Positions 52,066 to 62,665 of a DNA stretch of 64,000 nt are shown piece after piece. This stretch comes from Rotaria sp. Silwood1 (lineage: Eukaryota; Rotifera; Eurotatoria; Philodinida; Philodinidae). Both the position numbers and the translations under genes were made by a program. Numbering within the stretch: position 1 is the first letter of the stretch; each line of letters begins with the position of its first letter. The stretch lies in assembly GCA_905250075.1 (NCBI GenBank), contig CAJNOP010000001.1, positions 1,133,912 through 1,197,911 of the forward strand. The letters are read 5' to 3'. The notes below the pieces were generated by a model. That model was not told where the DNA came from and did no database searches. It saw only the letters and a program-made list of their open reading frames with translations.

Positions 52066-54641
52066 TTAAACGATGCTACTCTTTGATTGTTTGTTTCTTT
52101 TAAATTGGATATATGCATGAATAAAAATAGATAAAAATGCTAAATGTATACCAAGAATCGAATACCAACTTAAATGATGATCATAGAATAAACATGATAA
52201 AGGAATACTAAATGCTTGCCATATAGTCATTATTATTGTAAATATAACTGGACCAAATTCTTCTATTGTTGAAAATATAAATAATTGTCGAACTGATGAA
52301 CATATTGATGTTGCAAATGCATGTATGAGAAATGATTGATGTCGTTGCATAAATAATATACATTCAAGTAGAGTATCACTAAGAATAAGGGATGAGCAAG
52401 TAAGAACCATTGAGATACAATTAACACGAAGCATCATATGAAGAAATGATATCGCATAACTATCAAATACATGTTTTTGATAGCTTGATGTAAAAGAATC
52501 GAAAATCTACGACAAAAAAGCGCAATCTATAAGAAATCATATTGATACTTCTCTAAGTTTGTCTGTATACATGTAAACAATCTTTATCCCTTTAGTTTCT
52601 TCACTTCTTTTACTCCATTTATTCTCTTTACCTCTTCTATTCATTTTAGTTCCTGTAATCCAAAGACACTGAAGAAGTAAAACATCAAAATGAGTAAAGC
52701 TAATTATAAGACTCAATGAGCTACCATGATTAAAACCTTTACAGTGAATTAAGGGACAAAGATTGTTCAGAGTTGAATAATAACAGTTAGACTAGAATAA
52801 TTTCAATTTCTTGTTGACCTGTATATAGTAATATTTCATTGCTTAAAAATGATTTCGATAAATAGTTTCGAATGAAATGAATCCTTCAATCCGAATAGTG
52901 ATCAACATAATTCAACCATTACACTTAAATTCAGGGTGCGAAGTTTTCTCAACAAAATGTTGATCCAATTTAGACCATTCGAAGAAACCTGATATGACTG
53001 CAAATCGATAAATTTTATTATTTGATAGTTCTTAGGAAAATGTATATTCTTTTACTTGAATAAAAAATTAGGTGTACTGCAGTTCCTTTAATGGTCGACA
53101 TGTATAGTGTCGTCTACTTTAGCAGACTTTTCTTATAATATTGAACTTACTAAATAACATGTCAATAATATCATTCCATTTATTGTTGTTATCTTTTGCG
53201 TTGCTTTTTTCAGTGGTAGCTTAAGTGTATCATTTTCATGATAACCAGATAAAAATAGTACAACACCAACAGCCATCAGTAACGTTAATAAATATTGTCT
53301 TAATGGATATGTTTTACCTGCAACAAATTTCCCAACAATCATAACTGGTATTGTCTTTATACTTTTAGCAATAACTTGAACAGGAAAACTAATATATTGA
53401 TATAATGGTGGTCCTGATGATACTACTTTTTTTGCTGGATAAAACAATTTTAATGATATATAAGCAACTATCACAGCTAAAAATCGATTCGCAAAAACAA
53501 GAAATTGAGAATTTGTAAATTTTTCATTATCATAAGTGCGAATCATAATACGTTCTTGTAATAAACCCCATAATAGATAAGAAATTTGAAGACCAAAAAA
53601 TGAGAAAATTAGTTTGAAAAAACGATAACGAGTAAAATTTGAAGTTGTTGAATTTGTTTCGACTGGTGAAGTATGATTCCTTTATTATCATTATTATCTG
53701 ATAGTGATGAATTGAATGTATTCGATATGAAAAGATGGATGAGTAACCGTATAAGTCAGCGCAATGGTTGTGGCCCTTAAAAGAGTAAAAATACATTGTA
53801 ATATTATTTTTTTGATTGAAGTGTTTACAGAAACTACAATGTGTTAATGTATTACTGAGAGACGAAGATATTGTTTTTTCCTAAAAAAGAGGAAAATGCA
53901 TATCTTCTATAATTTGATCTTATGAACTGTTATTTTGTTTATGAGTAAAGGATGATGTGTTTGTAAAAGATTGCATTTTGAAAACAGTTATAAGATTTGA
54001 TGAGTTTAAAAGATTTTTTGACTGTCTATCATTCAAGTTTTCGTGTTTTGATCTACCCTTGGTATCAGCATTATTAGCTAGCTAATACGCACCCAGTGCT
54101 AGATTATCTTTAATTTTAAATGATTCTATTGCAAACATGTTGTAGATATAATCTTTCAGTGGATCTAAAGAAACCATGCTGAAGCTGTCTCAGTTAATTG
54201 TTTCTAGCCATGCGTGAAACCTCGAAAGATCATTTCATTTTGATAAGGTATATAATTTACTTTGTCAAGAAAAACAAAATATGTAGTTTTTTTTCCTCGT
54301 ATGTTGATATATGTTGATGCACTTCTTTCAAACACTTTTTCTGGCAATTTATTAAAAACAACATTATTTCATTAGCATATATTATCACATAGCAGTGTCA
54401 GACAATCAATTTTGTTTTTCAGTAAGATAAATTTTAAGTTATGTTTCATAAAGTATTGATATTTCTACTTTTTTATGAATCCGAAACATCTATATTATTA
54501 ATACTTACATCTTTTATAAGCCGATTTTTTTTAAATAAGAAAAAGAATAGCAATTGGAATAGCAAATGAGAAATAACTAATCTGATTTGCAAATAATTGA
54601 AGCAGCCAGGTATCTTCAGTAATAAGTCGTAGTAGGCTCAT
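52066..54641 (-). pseudogene. slc35b2: PAPS transporter 1 (SLC35B2), degenerate proximal copy
   Basis: Exon equivalents on the reverse strand: 54641-54509, 53775-53151 and 52506-52066. SLC35B2 hallmarks are clear: NSQFLVFANRFLAVIVA, SFPVQVIAKSIKTIPVMIVG, then IFDSFTSS(Y)QKHVF and QLFIFSTIEEFGPVIFTIIM. The family imports the sulfate donor PAPS into the Golgi lumen. Compared with the copy at 61103-62665, exon 1 has an in-frame TAA (54531-54533) and exon 2 begins with an in-frame TGA (53756-53758). Exon 2 also lacks 61 nt in total: a one-base shift near 53670 and a 60-nt loss that removes the residues between PPLYQY and ISFPVQ. Exon 3 is fully open. I read this as a recently broken host gene; a downstream start giving a short product is unlikely to work. 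Confidence 0.82.
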
Positions 54642-55240
54642 TTGTTTGTTGTAACAAATTACTAAAAGAAAAATGAACAAAAAATAAGCTTAATAACAAC
54701 ATATTTGCACGTACAATATATAAGTAATGTGAAGGAGATAATCAAAATAATAGCGTATAAATACACTCGAAAGGAAACGACGAGTGTTTGATATAAAATA
54801 ATTATATAATGTTAATGGACACATACAGTCGCAATTACAGTTAAATTAAAATGAAAAAAACAAAATCGAAGATCAATATATTGAGTAAACAATCTATATT
54901 TTTATGCACGTTTAACCGTACCCTATACAGGGTAACTCATTTAGAAACACAAGAACGAAAAATATTTTGCAAAACTTAATTACCTAAAATATTAGAATTT
55001 GTTTTTCTTTGAGCACAAATAACTATCATTGAGTATTAGAGTTGGACACAAAGCAAGACGATGTCTTTATATTCTGCAAAGTAAAATATCAAATTATGAT
55101 CATCGAAAACAGCTTTGGTTGAATTTTAACAAAGAAAAAATGTAGAACCAATTGAACAAGATGGTATCACCTGATATCTAGAATTTTCTTCTAAAAAACT
55201 ACATTGAAATTAAAACGGCAGATATATAAAAATCAAGTAA
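54642..55240. other. Upstream flank of the proximal SLC35B2 copy
   Basis: About 600 bp that resembles, with many changes, the flank of the distal copy (62666-63098), for example the words AACACAAATAGCTATCATTGA and AATGTGAAG. It marks the extent of the duplicated unit. Confidence 0.5.
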
Positions 55241-55241
55241 A

Positions 55242-56223
55242 CCCCCCCCCCAGAATAAAAGGCCATGGCCTTCTATTATGGAAATTCACATCGCTCTTTT
55301 CAGGGTGGCCTTCTATTAGGGGTGGCCTTCTAATAGGACTTTTATGGTAAAAAATTACAATTTTTTTTTGTTAGTTGCTGATTCTGTTTTTCTAGCTCGA
55401 CAACTGAAAATTGAAATTTGTTTAGACTTTTTGAGCTAATGCTACCCATGTAGCCGATTTTATGAAATAATGGGCATTGCAATGCATTATTTTACAATAG
55501 AAATGCAATGGATGCAATTACATGATAATGCAACCTATTTCATGCATTATAATGCATTATTTTTAATTAATCCATTGCAATACATTGATTTATCAACGCA
55601 TCATAATGCATTTTTTTTTATAATAATGCATTACAATGCATTGAAAATTTAGGCATTATCCTTCATTTTCAGCATTATTAGAAATAATGCATTGAAATGC
55701 ATTGAAAAGTCAAAAAATAATTAATTATAATGCATTAATTCATGTTTTTCTTCAAATAATGGAAAATAATGGATCATTTTCCATTATTCATCCATTATCG
55801 GCTACATGGGTATTATATTTAATCAACAAATATTAGTATACCTATCCGATGTCTGGCACCACAAATACTTCAAAGAACAAAAAAGTTTTTATATGTATTC
55901 AAAAGATATGTAATCGTACCAAAGCAAAAGAATTGAAGCGATCAAATAGGCATATTAAACTTTGTTTTGTTTTGACAGCTTTTGGAAATTGAACATACCT
56001 CTTTAAATTTATAGCAAAACCAAACAGGAGTGCGGTGGAGATCATACATGATCTCTCAAAATGCTAAGATATTTATAAAACTAGCACAGAATATTTATGT
56101 AATATCCAAACAATTCATTAGAAAGCCATGGCCTTCTAATGTGACTTTTGCAAATATGACTCAGGGGTGGCCTTCTAATGGGGGTGGCCTTCTATTCTGG
56201 GGTGGCCTTCTATTCTGGGGGGG
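55242..56223. mobile_element. TIR element with C-tract ends and GGCCTTCTA repeats
   Basis: The left end is a run of about ten C followed by AGAATAAAAGGCCA. The right end, read on the reverse strand, is CCCCCCCAGAATAGAAGGCCA. Subterminal GGCCTTCTA units recur about three times on the left and four on the right, a typical arrangement of transposase-binding sites. It is non-coding apart from chance frames. A second element (55443-55812) sits inside it. The superfamily and target duplication could not be fixed by eye. Confidence 0.65.
55443..55812. mobile_element. Nested MITE with TACCCATGTAGCCGAT termini
   Basis: Termini TACCCATGTAGCCGAT (left) and, on the reverse strand, TACCCATGTAGCCGAT (right) are identical over 16 nt, flanked by or including TA. 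The 370-bp body is filled with variants of AATGCATT, most as ATAATGCATTA. It lies wholly within the C-tract element, so it is the younger insertion. Non-coding. Confidence 0.75.
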
Positions 56224-56357
56224 AGTTTAAAGTAATCATTGAAAAAATTGTATTTATATCTCTTATTACCGTCGTTTTGCCACTTTAAACTATAATATTT
56301 ACTGATGAGTTTTAAATCAGTTGATTCTCATGGTGACATTTACATGCTTTTTACTGT

Positions 56358-56443
56358 TCATCTTAATGATGCATCAACTTCTTCGACATCACGTCTAGTC
56401 AATGACTCAGTTTCATCTTCGTCAAAGTTTTGTACTGTGAAAT
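56358..56443 (-). other. Orphan exon-like tail (acidic)
   Basis: After an acceptor-like CTTGCAG, the reverse strand reads an in-phase acidic tail (FTVQNFDEDETESLTRRD ... DASLR) to a stop at 56358. No upstream exon could be found. It may be the last exon of a decayed gene or chance. Confidence 0.25.
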
Positions 56444-57127
56444 CTGCAAGGTGTGAGTGTAAATGAAATGAAGATTCATATTTATCCCTACACTGTGTAT
56501 CGTATCATTTATTTCTGGTGTCTTTTGATACTTAAACTATGAATTGTTATTATTTTGAAATAAATTTAAATAAAACCATATAGTATGAAATAAAGTAGCA
56601 ACATTGTTGCTTGTGAACTCTATTAAAAAATACTGCCAAAAAAGTGTATTAACTGTGCAGAACAGGATTAGAGCTGTCACTTGAACTTTACTTTAAAAAT
56701 TAAAGTTAAAGTGATCTATCTTAAAGTTTAATATTTAAAGAAATCAAAGTTAAAATAGTTTTTTGAACGTGTACATTTTATACTTAATAACAATGTTGAT
56801 CAGCTGTAAATGTATCTCGAAATTCTACATAAATCATTTATAAAAGGAATCAATTCATTATAAATGAAGGTAAAACGTATTCTAGATGTTGACAGGAAAA
56901 AATTGAATTTTTAACTTATGTAAAATTATACATTAACAGATTTATGCACAGCATTGTTATTGATAAGCCATCGAGAAGTCTACACTTTTTCAAAAACTTA
57001 GTGTATTTGGATTTTGTGAACACATTTCATCTGCTACATGTGATTCGTAAAATGCTAACAATGCAAAACTAAGATGGAAACAATCAAGTTTGCAAACCTA
57101 TATAGTATTTTTATATAAGAAAAGTCG

Positions 57128-57592
57128 AGTGTCTTACTTCAATAGAACCTCTCGAAAATGGGTTTATACGACAGTCACCTAGTATTAGAAGGCTTCCTGG
57201 TATTGGGTAGAAAATAGAAACTTTCTGTCTAAAGGTTGAAATTAGCTAAAAAAATCGGCCATTTTGACCATGACACTGTCGAAAAGTAACAAAATGAAGG
57301 TCTTATTCCGACTAGTTTAAGAAAACAATATCGAATCACATAGATTACATTGAACAGCTTTGTACCATCCACAACTCACTTATACTCTCGCTCAGGTCAC
57401 TTTTCGGAATTGTTTTGGATGTGACTAATCGAAAGAGAATTTCAGGTGGGTGAATTTGGTGAATTTTTATAAGATATCATCCTTTAGACAGCATAATTCC
57501 ATTTTCTATCTAATAACAGAAAAAATTTCAAAACTAAAATGGGTACTGTTTAAGTTAGTCCTCAAGAGGCTCTAATAAAGTAAGACATACGA
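57128..57592. repeat. Foldback element (family B)
   Basis: Left arm begins TGTCTTACTTCAATAGAACC and the reverse strand of the right end reads TGTCTTACTTTATTAGAGCC. Inward, ATAGAAAC-TTTCTGTCTAAAGG on the left matches ATGCTGTCTAAAGGATGATA on the right. Arms are about 115 bp and the centre about 230 bp. Non-coding. Confidence 0.6.
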
Positions 57593-58429
57593 CTCTAGTT
57601 CTTCGTACAAAAAAACTAGGTAGATTTACAGACTTGTGCATTAGCGAGTCTTAGGTGAGGAGAAATGTTTGATCGACTAATGCTGAACAGGCTTTCCAAT
57701 TTAAAGTCAATAAAACATGACTGTTATGTTCAATTTTAAATGAACAATAAGAAACACATATACGTTTTTAATGTTTGGACAGTCGAAATGGTACAAAATT
57801 GAATTTTTGCAAATAAACGATTTTTATTCATTTTTACAATCTTTCAGCACTTTTGAGTTTGTTCTCATATAAGACGACAGAAAAACTGAAGCCTACATAT
57901 TATTGATGAGTGCATTAAAAATGATCCATTGATGTGTGTATAAAAACAAAATCGTTTTCACTTGAATTTTACACTGTCAGTATTTTATTTTATGAGCACT
58001 CTGCATAGTTAGAGTTTCTTTTTTAATATCAACAATTAATTATATTTTGTGGAAGCTCATAAAAGAATATAATTCAAGAAGAAAAGCTCTGTCAGTTAGC
58101 AATGTCAATTCGCTCTTCAAAAGTACGCATTAAATAATGAAGAAAAACTAAATTATAGACATTGAAAACCGAAGATTGTGTGCACAGAGAGCATGAATAG
58201 TAGAATCACGTAGAACAGATAGTACTTAGGTCATACCAAAAGTAGTGAGCCCTACATCTTAATTTCTTTTTGACTGCTTGGAGAAATTTTCTTTTCATAT
58301 GAACAGATTCTTACACCCTCTAGAGCTGCGCTAACTAGTTTTTTTTACTGATTAGTTTAGTATGAAAAAATTTTTAAAGTTTTAAAAGATGTCTCTAAAG
58401 GTCTGAGTATATTTAAAAAATCAAGGTTA

Positions 58430-58563
58430 TACAAAGGCGGGGAAACCGCGAAATTTCGTCATGCACCGTCATCGCCCCGCCCCGTCAAGTTTTAGCACCG
58501 CCACACCGGCGGGGCGGAGCGGGACGGGACGGGGCGATTTTACACCGCAGCTCGTCCATCTCT
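58430..58563 (-). mobile_element. GC-rich hAT-like terminus
   Basis: A patch above 60% G+C in AT-rich DNA, made of CGCCCCGCCCCGTC and its inverted partner GACGGGACGGGGCG. Read on the reverse strand it begins CAGAGATGGACGAGC, the CAGNGNTGG start common to hAT elements. The partner end was not located. Confidence 0.4.
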
Positions 58564-58813
58564 GATTCAGGCAACAAATTATATATCGAAACATGTAGCA
58601 AATAAAATGCAAACCAAATCAGTGACTTTCGCTTGTTTTTCTTATAGATAACTTTTATTTGAAGTATAGAAGAGTACACAAAAAATAAGTTTCCCATAGA
58701 ATAGGGAAAAGTTACTTGGCTATTATTTATTACTATGTTTTCACCCAAAAAACAAGCTTTAATTTGAAATGAGTAAAATAATCTACTTTTACAAAAATTA
58801 AGTGAAATTGATT

Positions 58814-58896
58814 TTATTTACAGTTAGTAGCTTCAATAATTTCAGAATGCTGATCATCATCTATATCTGCAGTCATCATTATATAGTACGTGCCAA
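58814..58896 (-). other. Orphan exon-like tail
   Basis: After an acceptor-like TTTTGTAG, the reverse strand reads GTYYIMMTADIDDDQHSE and on to a stop at 58814. No upstream exon or family is recognised. Confidence 0.22.
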
Positions 58897-59443
58897 CTAC
58901 AAAAGAACATAGAAATTATGTTATGAGCTAAGCTCTGCATTTTATAATTTGTAAATTATTATTCTCGATCGTAATATGAAAATCAATCTGAGTTTTGACA
59001 ATATATAGAATTAGGCATTATAACCAATAATTATATGTGAATCAATTGACTGAGTTGCTCTGCAATTTTGACAATATATAGATAGTTAAAAACCCTAAAG
59101 CTATAAAATCAACTATAAAAATTGAACGTTAAAGCTCATTTTGTCTTCCGATCGGTAGTAGTAGGTTTATACGAATTGAGCAGCCTTCAATTGCGTTGAA
59201 TAGTAGTTTTGAATAAAAAAATATCAAATTTATCCGTTCTTTTAAAGAAATGATATCTCTATTGAAGAAAACCAAATGAAACAAAGCATAATATTCAATC
59301 GTATATAATGCAGAGTACGATAAGTGATGAATTTTATTTGTCAAAATAAAGACACGAATTTTTTCTATTTTGTTCGAATAAATTTTCCACTATAGTATAA
59401 GTCCATTATCACACTCTGTATATATATCATTTATTGTTGGTGT

Positions 59444-59508
59444 TCACCATGAGCACGTATCATTACCTTGATGTTCAACCTGACCACCATCACTACCATC
59501 ACCATTAC
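59444..59508 (-). other. Orphan exon-like tail (Gly/Asp-rich)
   Basis: After an acceptor-like TATTAG, the reverse strand reads NGDGSDGGQVEHQGNDTCSW to a stop at 59444. Like the tails at 56358 and 58814 it has no matching upstream exon. Confidence 0.22.
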
Positions 59509-60849
59509 CTAATACATCAATAGATATCAATAATTTTAAATAAACCCATTCTGAGTGTAGGCTAGAGCGCATCGAGTATGAAAATTTTCTAACGCGGACC
59601 TGATTAAACCGTATTTTGATATTCACAATGAAAATTTTTAATCGAAATTAGATAGCCGCCCCTAAAGTAAAAGATACCTTTTTTTTGGGGTTTTTGTACT
59701 CAGTCACTCGAGCACCTAACATATTCCACAGATGACTGGACCCATTGAGTCCAGAATTTTTTGGACTCGGATCTCGGTCAGATCCGTTGGACTTTGGTGT
59801 CGGTTTGAGTATTTGTGAGGAGAAGACCCTTACTAGAGCCCTTATCGATCGCTCAAATCTCATTGCGATTCCGTTAGAGTCACAATGACCGTGAAAAACT
59901 TTCTTCGAAGGCAATGTCTAAGTTATACTAATAAAACAGACAAGTATTTTTACTGTTACATAGTGACTAGTTTATTTTTTCATGTGTTAAATGATGAACA
60001 CAAATACGCCACCGTGTGACTCATCGATAAATTTTAAGAAAAAAACATCAGAGAGACATTCTCATTACCAAGTAGAACAAAAAGTAGTATGGATAATAGT
60101 CTAAAAACCCTGCGGAGCCTCTCGAAGTCGAAGCCAGAGCTATAGGATGATGGTCCCTAGAGTTAGACTCGGGCTTTAGAGTCAAAGGTGTTTACTCAGT
60201 AAGAATCTAATCCTCATCTTCACATTAACACTTTAATACTTTGACATAATTGAAAATACTTCGGTATATTTCACATCGCTTGTAAATACTTCGAGTTAGT
60301 TCCGCATATGTTAAATTACTACTGCACTTTTATGTACCTTTTCACTTGAAGTACATCAATTCTTCCTCCTGAGATCAAGAACTACGTTTATGCACTTCCG
60401 AAAGGTATGTCAGGGCTATTTAATGGTTCGATCGCTCTCGGCAACAATGATTTATATGTGATCAGAACATTTAGTTGTCTCGATAAGTAAAGATCTTGGA
60501 TGAAATACAGACAACACCCTTTTTTAACATCAGGTAGGCACCGCAATCGCCAGAAATGGAGTGGTCAGAAACCACAAAATATAACGGTTAAAGTAACTTA
60601 AGTTAGAATGCGATTTATGAACGGAATTGATTGGGATCACATTTTTTAAGCTACAAAATGGGTGATTCAAAACCTTTCAATCTTTACATCAGGTATCACG
60701 GTGTTACTGCTATATAATATCAATATAGTACAACAAATTGAGACTTTTTTTTTATTAAAGTTAAATTTTAAAGCCATACTGTAACTTTAACTATCTCACT
60801 CAAGTGTTTTCAAAGCTAAAATATTATTTAAAGACAGAACAGGTTGTTT

Positions 60850-60938
60850 TCCTATGTCTTTCTTGTCAACAGGACACGATAAAACGCACGACAGGACACA
60901 GTACGAATGTGTTATTCAGTGTCCAGCTCTGTTATTGT
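60850..60938 (-). mobile_element. hAT-like terminus
   Basis: On the reverse strand it starts CAGAGCTGGACACTGAATAA, a hAT-type end. The upstream TTAAAGTTAAA-rich DNA (60720-60840) resembles that at 56690-56760, which follows TAGAGCTGTCACTTG. The two could be opposite ends or two copies of one family. Confidence 0.35.
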
Positions 60939-61102
60939 CTATGACTAGATATTCGACAGGAAAAACAATAATATATACATTTCATAATTAAAATGATTTT
61001 TCTGCCTTTTTTTTGTCTTTCGCTCTGTACACAAGCTTCAATGAATTACACTCACCAAGAGTTGAATTAATAACAAAGTATAAAAAAGTCAGATATTCAA
61101 TT

Positions 61103-62665
61103 TCAAACGATACTATTATTTGATTGTTTGTTTCTTTTAAATTGACAAAAAGCGTGGCTAAAAATAGCCAAAAATGCNNNNNNNNNNAATATTGAACTTA
61201 CTAAATAACATGTCAATAATATCATTCCATTTATTGTTGTTATCTTTTGCGTTGCTTTTTTCAGTGGTAACTTAATTGTATCATTTTCATGATAACCAGA
61301 TAAAAATAGTGCAATACCAACAGCCATCAGTAACATCAATAAATATTGTCTTAATGGATATGTTTTACCTGAAACAAATTTCCCAACAATCATTACTGGT
61401 ATTGTCTTTATACTTTTAGCAATAACTTGAACAGGAAAACTAATATATAAAAGGCTTTCATATTGAAACCATGTTGACATACAATTAGCATAGGATATAA
61501 TACCATATTGATATAATGGTGGTCCTGATGATACTACTTTTTTCGCTGGATAAAACAATTTTAATGATATATAAGCAACTATCACAGCTAAAAATCGATT
61601 TGCAAAAACAAGAAATTGAGAATTTGTAAATTTTTCATTATCATAAGTACGAGTCATAATACGTTCTTGTAATAAACCCCATAATAGATAAGAAATTTGA
61701 AGACCAAAAAATGAGAAAATTAGTTTGAAGAAACGATAACGAGTAAAATTTGATGTTGTTGAATTTGTTTTGACTGACGAAGATATGATTCCTTTATTAT
61801 CATTATTATCTGATAGTGATGAACCGAATGTATTCGATATGAAAAAACGAATGAGTAGCCGTATAAGTCCGCGCAATGGTTGTGGCCCTAAAAATAATAA
61901 AAATGCACTGCAATTTTTTTATTTTTAAGTCACAAGTATTTATATAAATTGCTATTTCCTAATGTAGTATTCAGGGTCTTTGTGAAAAATTGCATTTTGA
62001 AGTATCAGTGTCACTTTTGAAAATAATTTTAAACTTGGACAAGTTCACAGGATTGGTGAGCTATGTTTGATTTAAATTTTCGTGTTTTTATCGGCTCTCG
62101 GTAAAAGCATTACTAGCCAGTACGAATCAAATACTCGCTCATCTTTAGGTTGAAATGATTTTATTACACACATTTGCTAAGTATGAACTCTAAGTAGATG
62201 TAAAGCAACATTATTGAAATTTTCTCAATCAATTCTTTCTATTTATGTGTGAAACTTGAGATAATCATGTTAAAATAATAGGATTCATTATTTGTATTTT
62301 GTTAAGAGAAGAGATAAATTGATTTTTATTTCATCAATAGCTGTAATCTGTTATTGCATTTCTTTCAAACACTGTTTGTGACATTTCACTTAAAACAACA
62401 TTATTTTCAATAGCATAATGTGATAAATAGTAGGGCGAACCAGTCAAAGATGAATTTTAAGTTGTTTATTATAAATTATCCGTATTTCTGGTTTTCTGTT
62501 AAGTTTAAAACGTCTAGATTATTAATACTTACATCTTTTATAGGCCGATTTTTTTGAAATAATAAAAAGAATAGCAACCGGGATAGCAAATAAAAAATAA
62601 CCAATATGATTTGTAATTAATCGAATCAACCAGCTATCTTCAGCAATAAATGGTTGTAGTCTCAT
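61103..62665 (-). CDS. slc35b2: PAPS transporter 1 (SLC35B2), distal copy, interrupted by assembly gap
   Basis: Exon 1 (62665-62533) and exon 2 (61887-61202) are fully open and in frame (273 codons). ATG 62665 was chosen because it precedes a short lumenal segment and the first TM helix. SLC35B2 marks include GLQISYLLWGLLQERIMTRT, NSQFLVFANRFLAVIVA, SYANCMSTWFQYESLLY and SFPVQVIAKSIKTIPVMIVG. These define the ten-TM Golgi antiporter that brings PAPS into the lumen for sulfotransferases. Directly after the exon 2 donor comes the gap (61178-61187). Beyond it only the last 24 or so codons of exon 3 remain (FSHAFCQFKRNKQSNNSIV, stop 61103). The missing exon is an assembly loss, so the gene may be whole in the organism. 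Confidence 0.87.
61178..61187. other. Assembly gap (10 N)
   Basis: Ten N placed between intron 2 and the end of exon 3 of the distal SLC35B2 copy. From the proximal copy at least about 1 kb (most of the intron and 370 nt of exon) is expected here, so the true gap is longer than ten bases. Confidence 0.95.

Larger units (their letters stand above)
56224..60960. other. Repeat-rich interval between the two SLC35B2 copies
   Basis: No intact gene. It holds a foldback element (57128-57592), a GC-rich hAT-like end (58430-58563), GGACTC-rich repeats (about 59690-59880) and another hAT-like end (about 60850-60938), separated by AT-rich DNA. Composition jumps sharply between pieces. Confidence 0.55.

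Noticed and set aside
55470-55652. Frame rich in Met/His/Asn
   Set aside because: Translation of the AATGCATT array inside a MITE.
56030-56230. 66-codon frame ending in Gly/Leu/Phe repeats
   Set aside because: Translation of the GGCCTTCTATT terminal repeats of a transposon.
58485-58748. 87-codon reverse frame with a Pro/Arg-rich end
   Set aside because: Its basic end is the GC-rich hAT-like terminus; the rest is AT-rich non-coding DNA.
59648-59914. 88-codon reverse frame
   Set aside because: Runs through GGACTC-type repeat sequence; no start context or homolog recognised.
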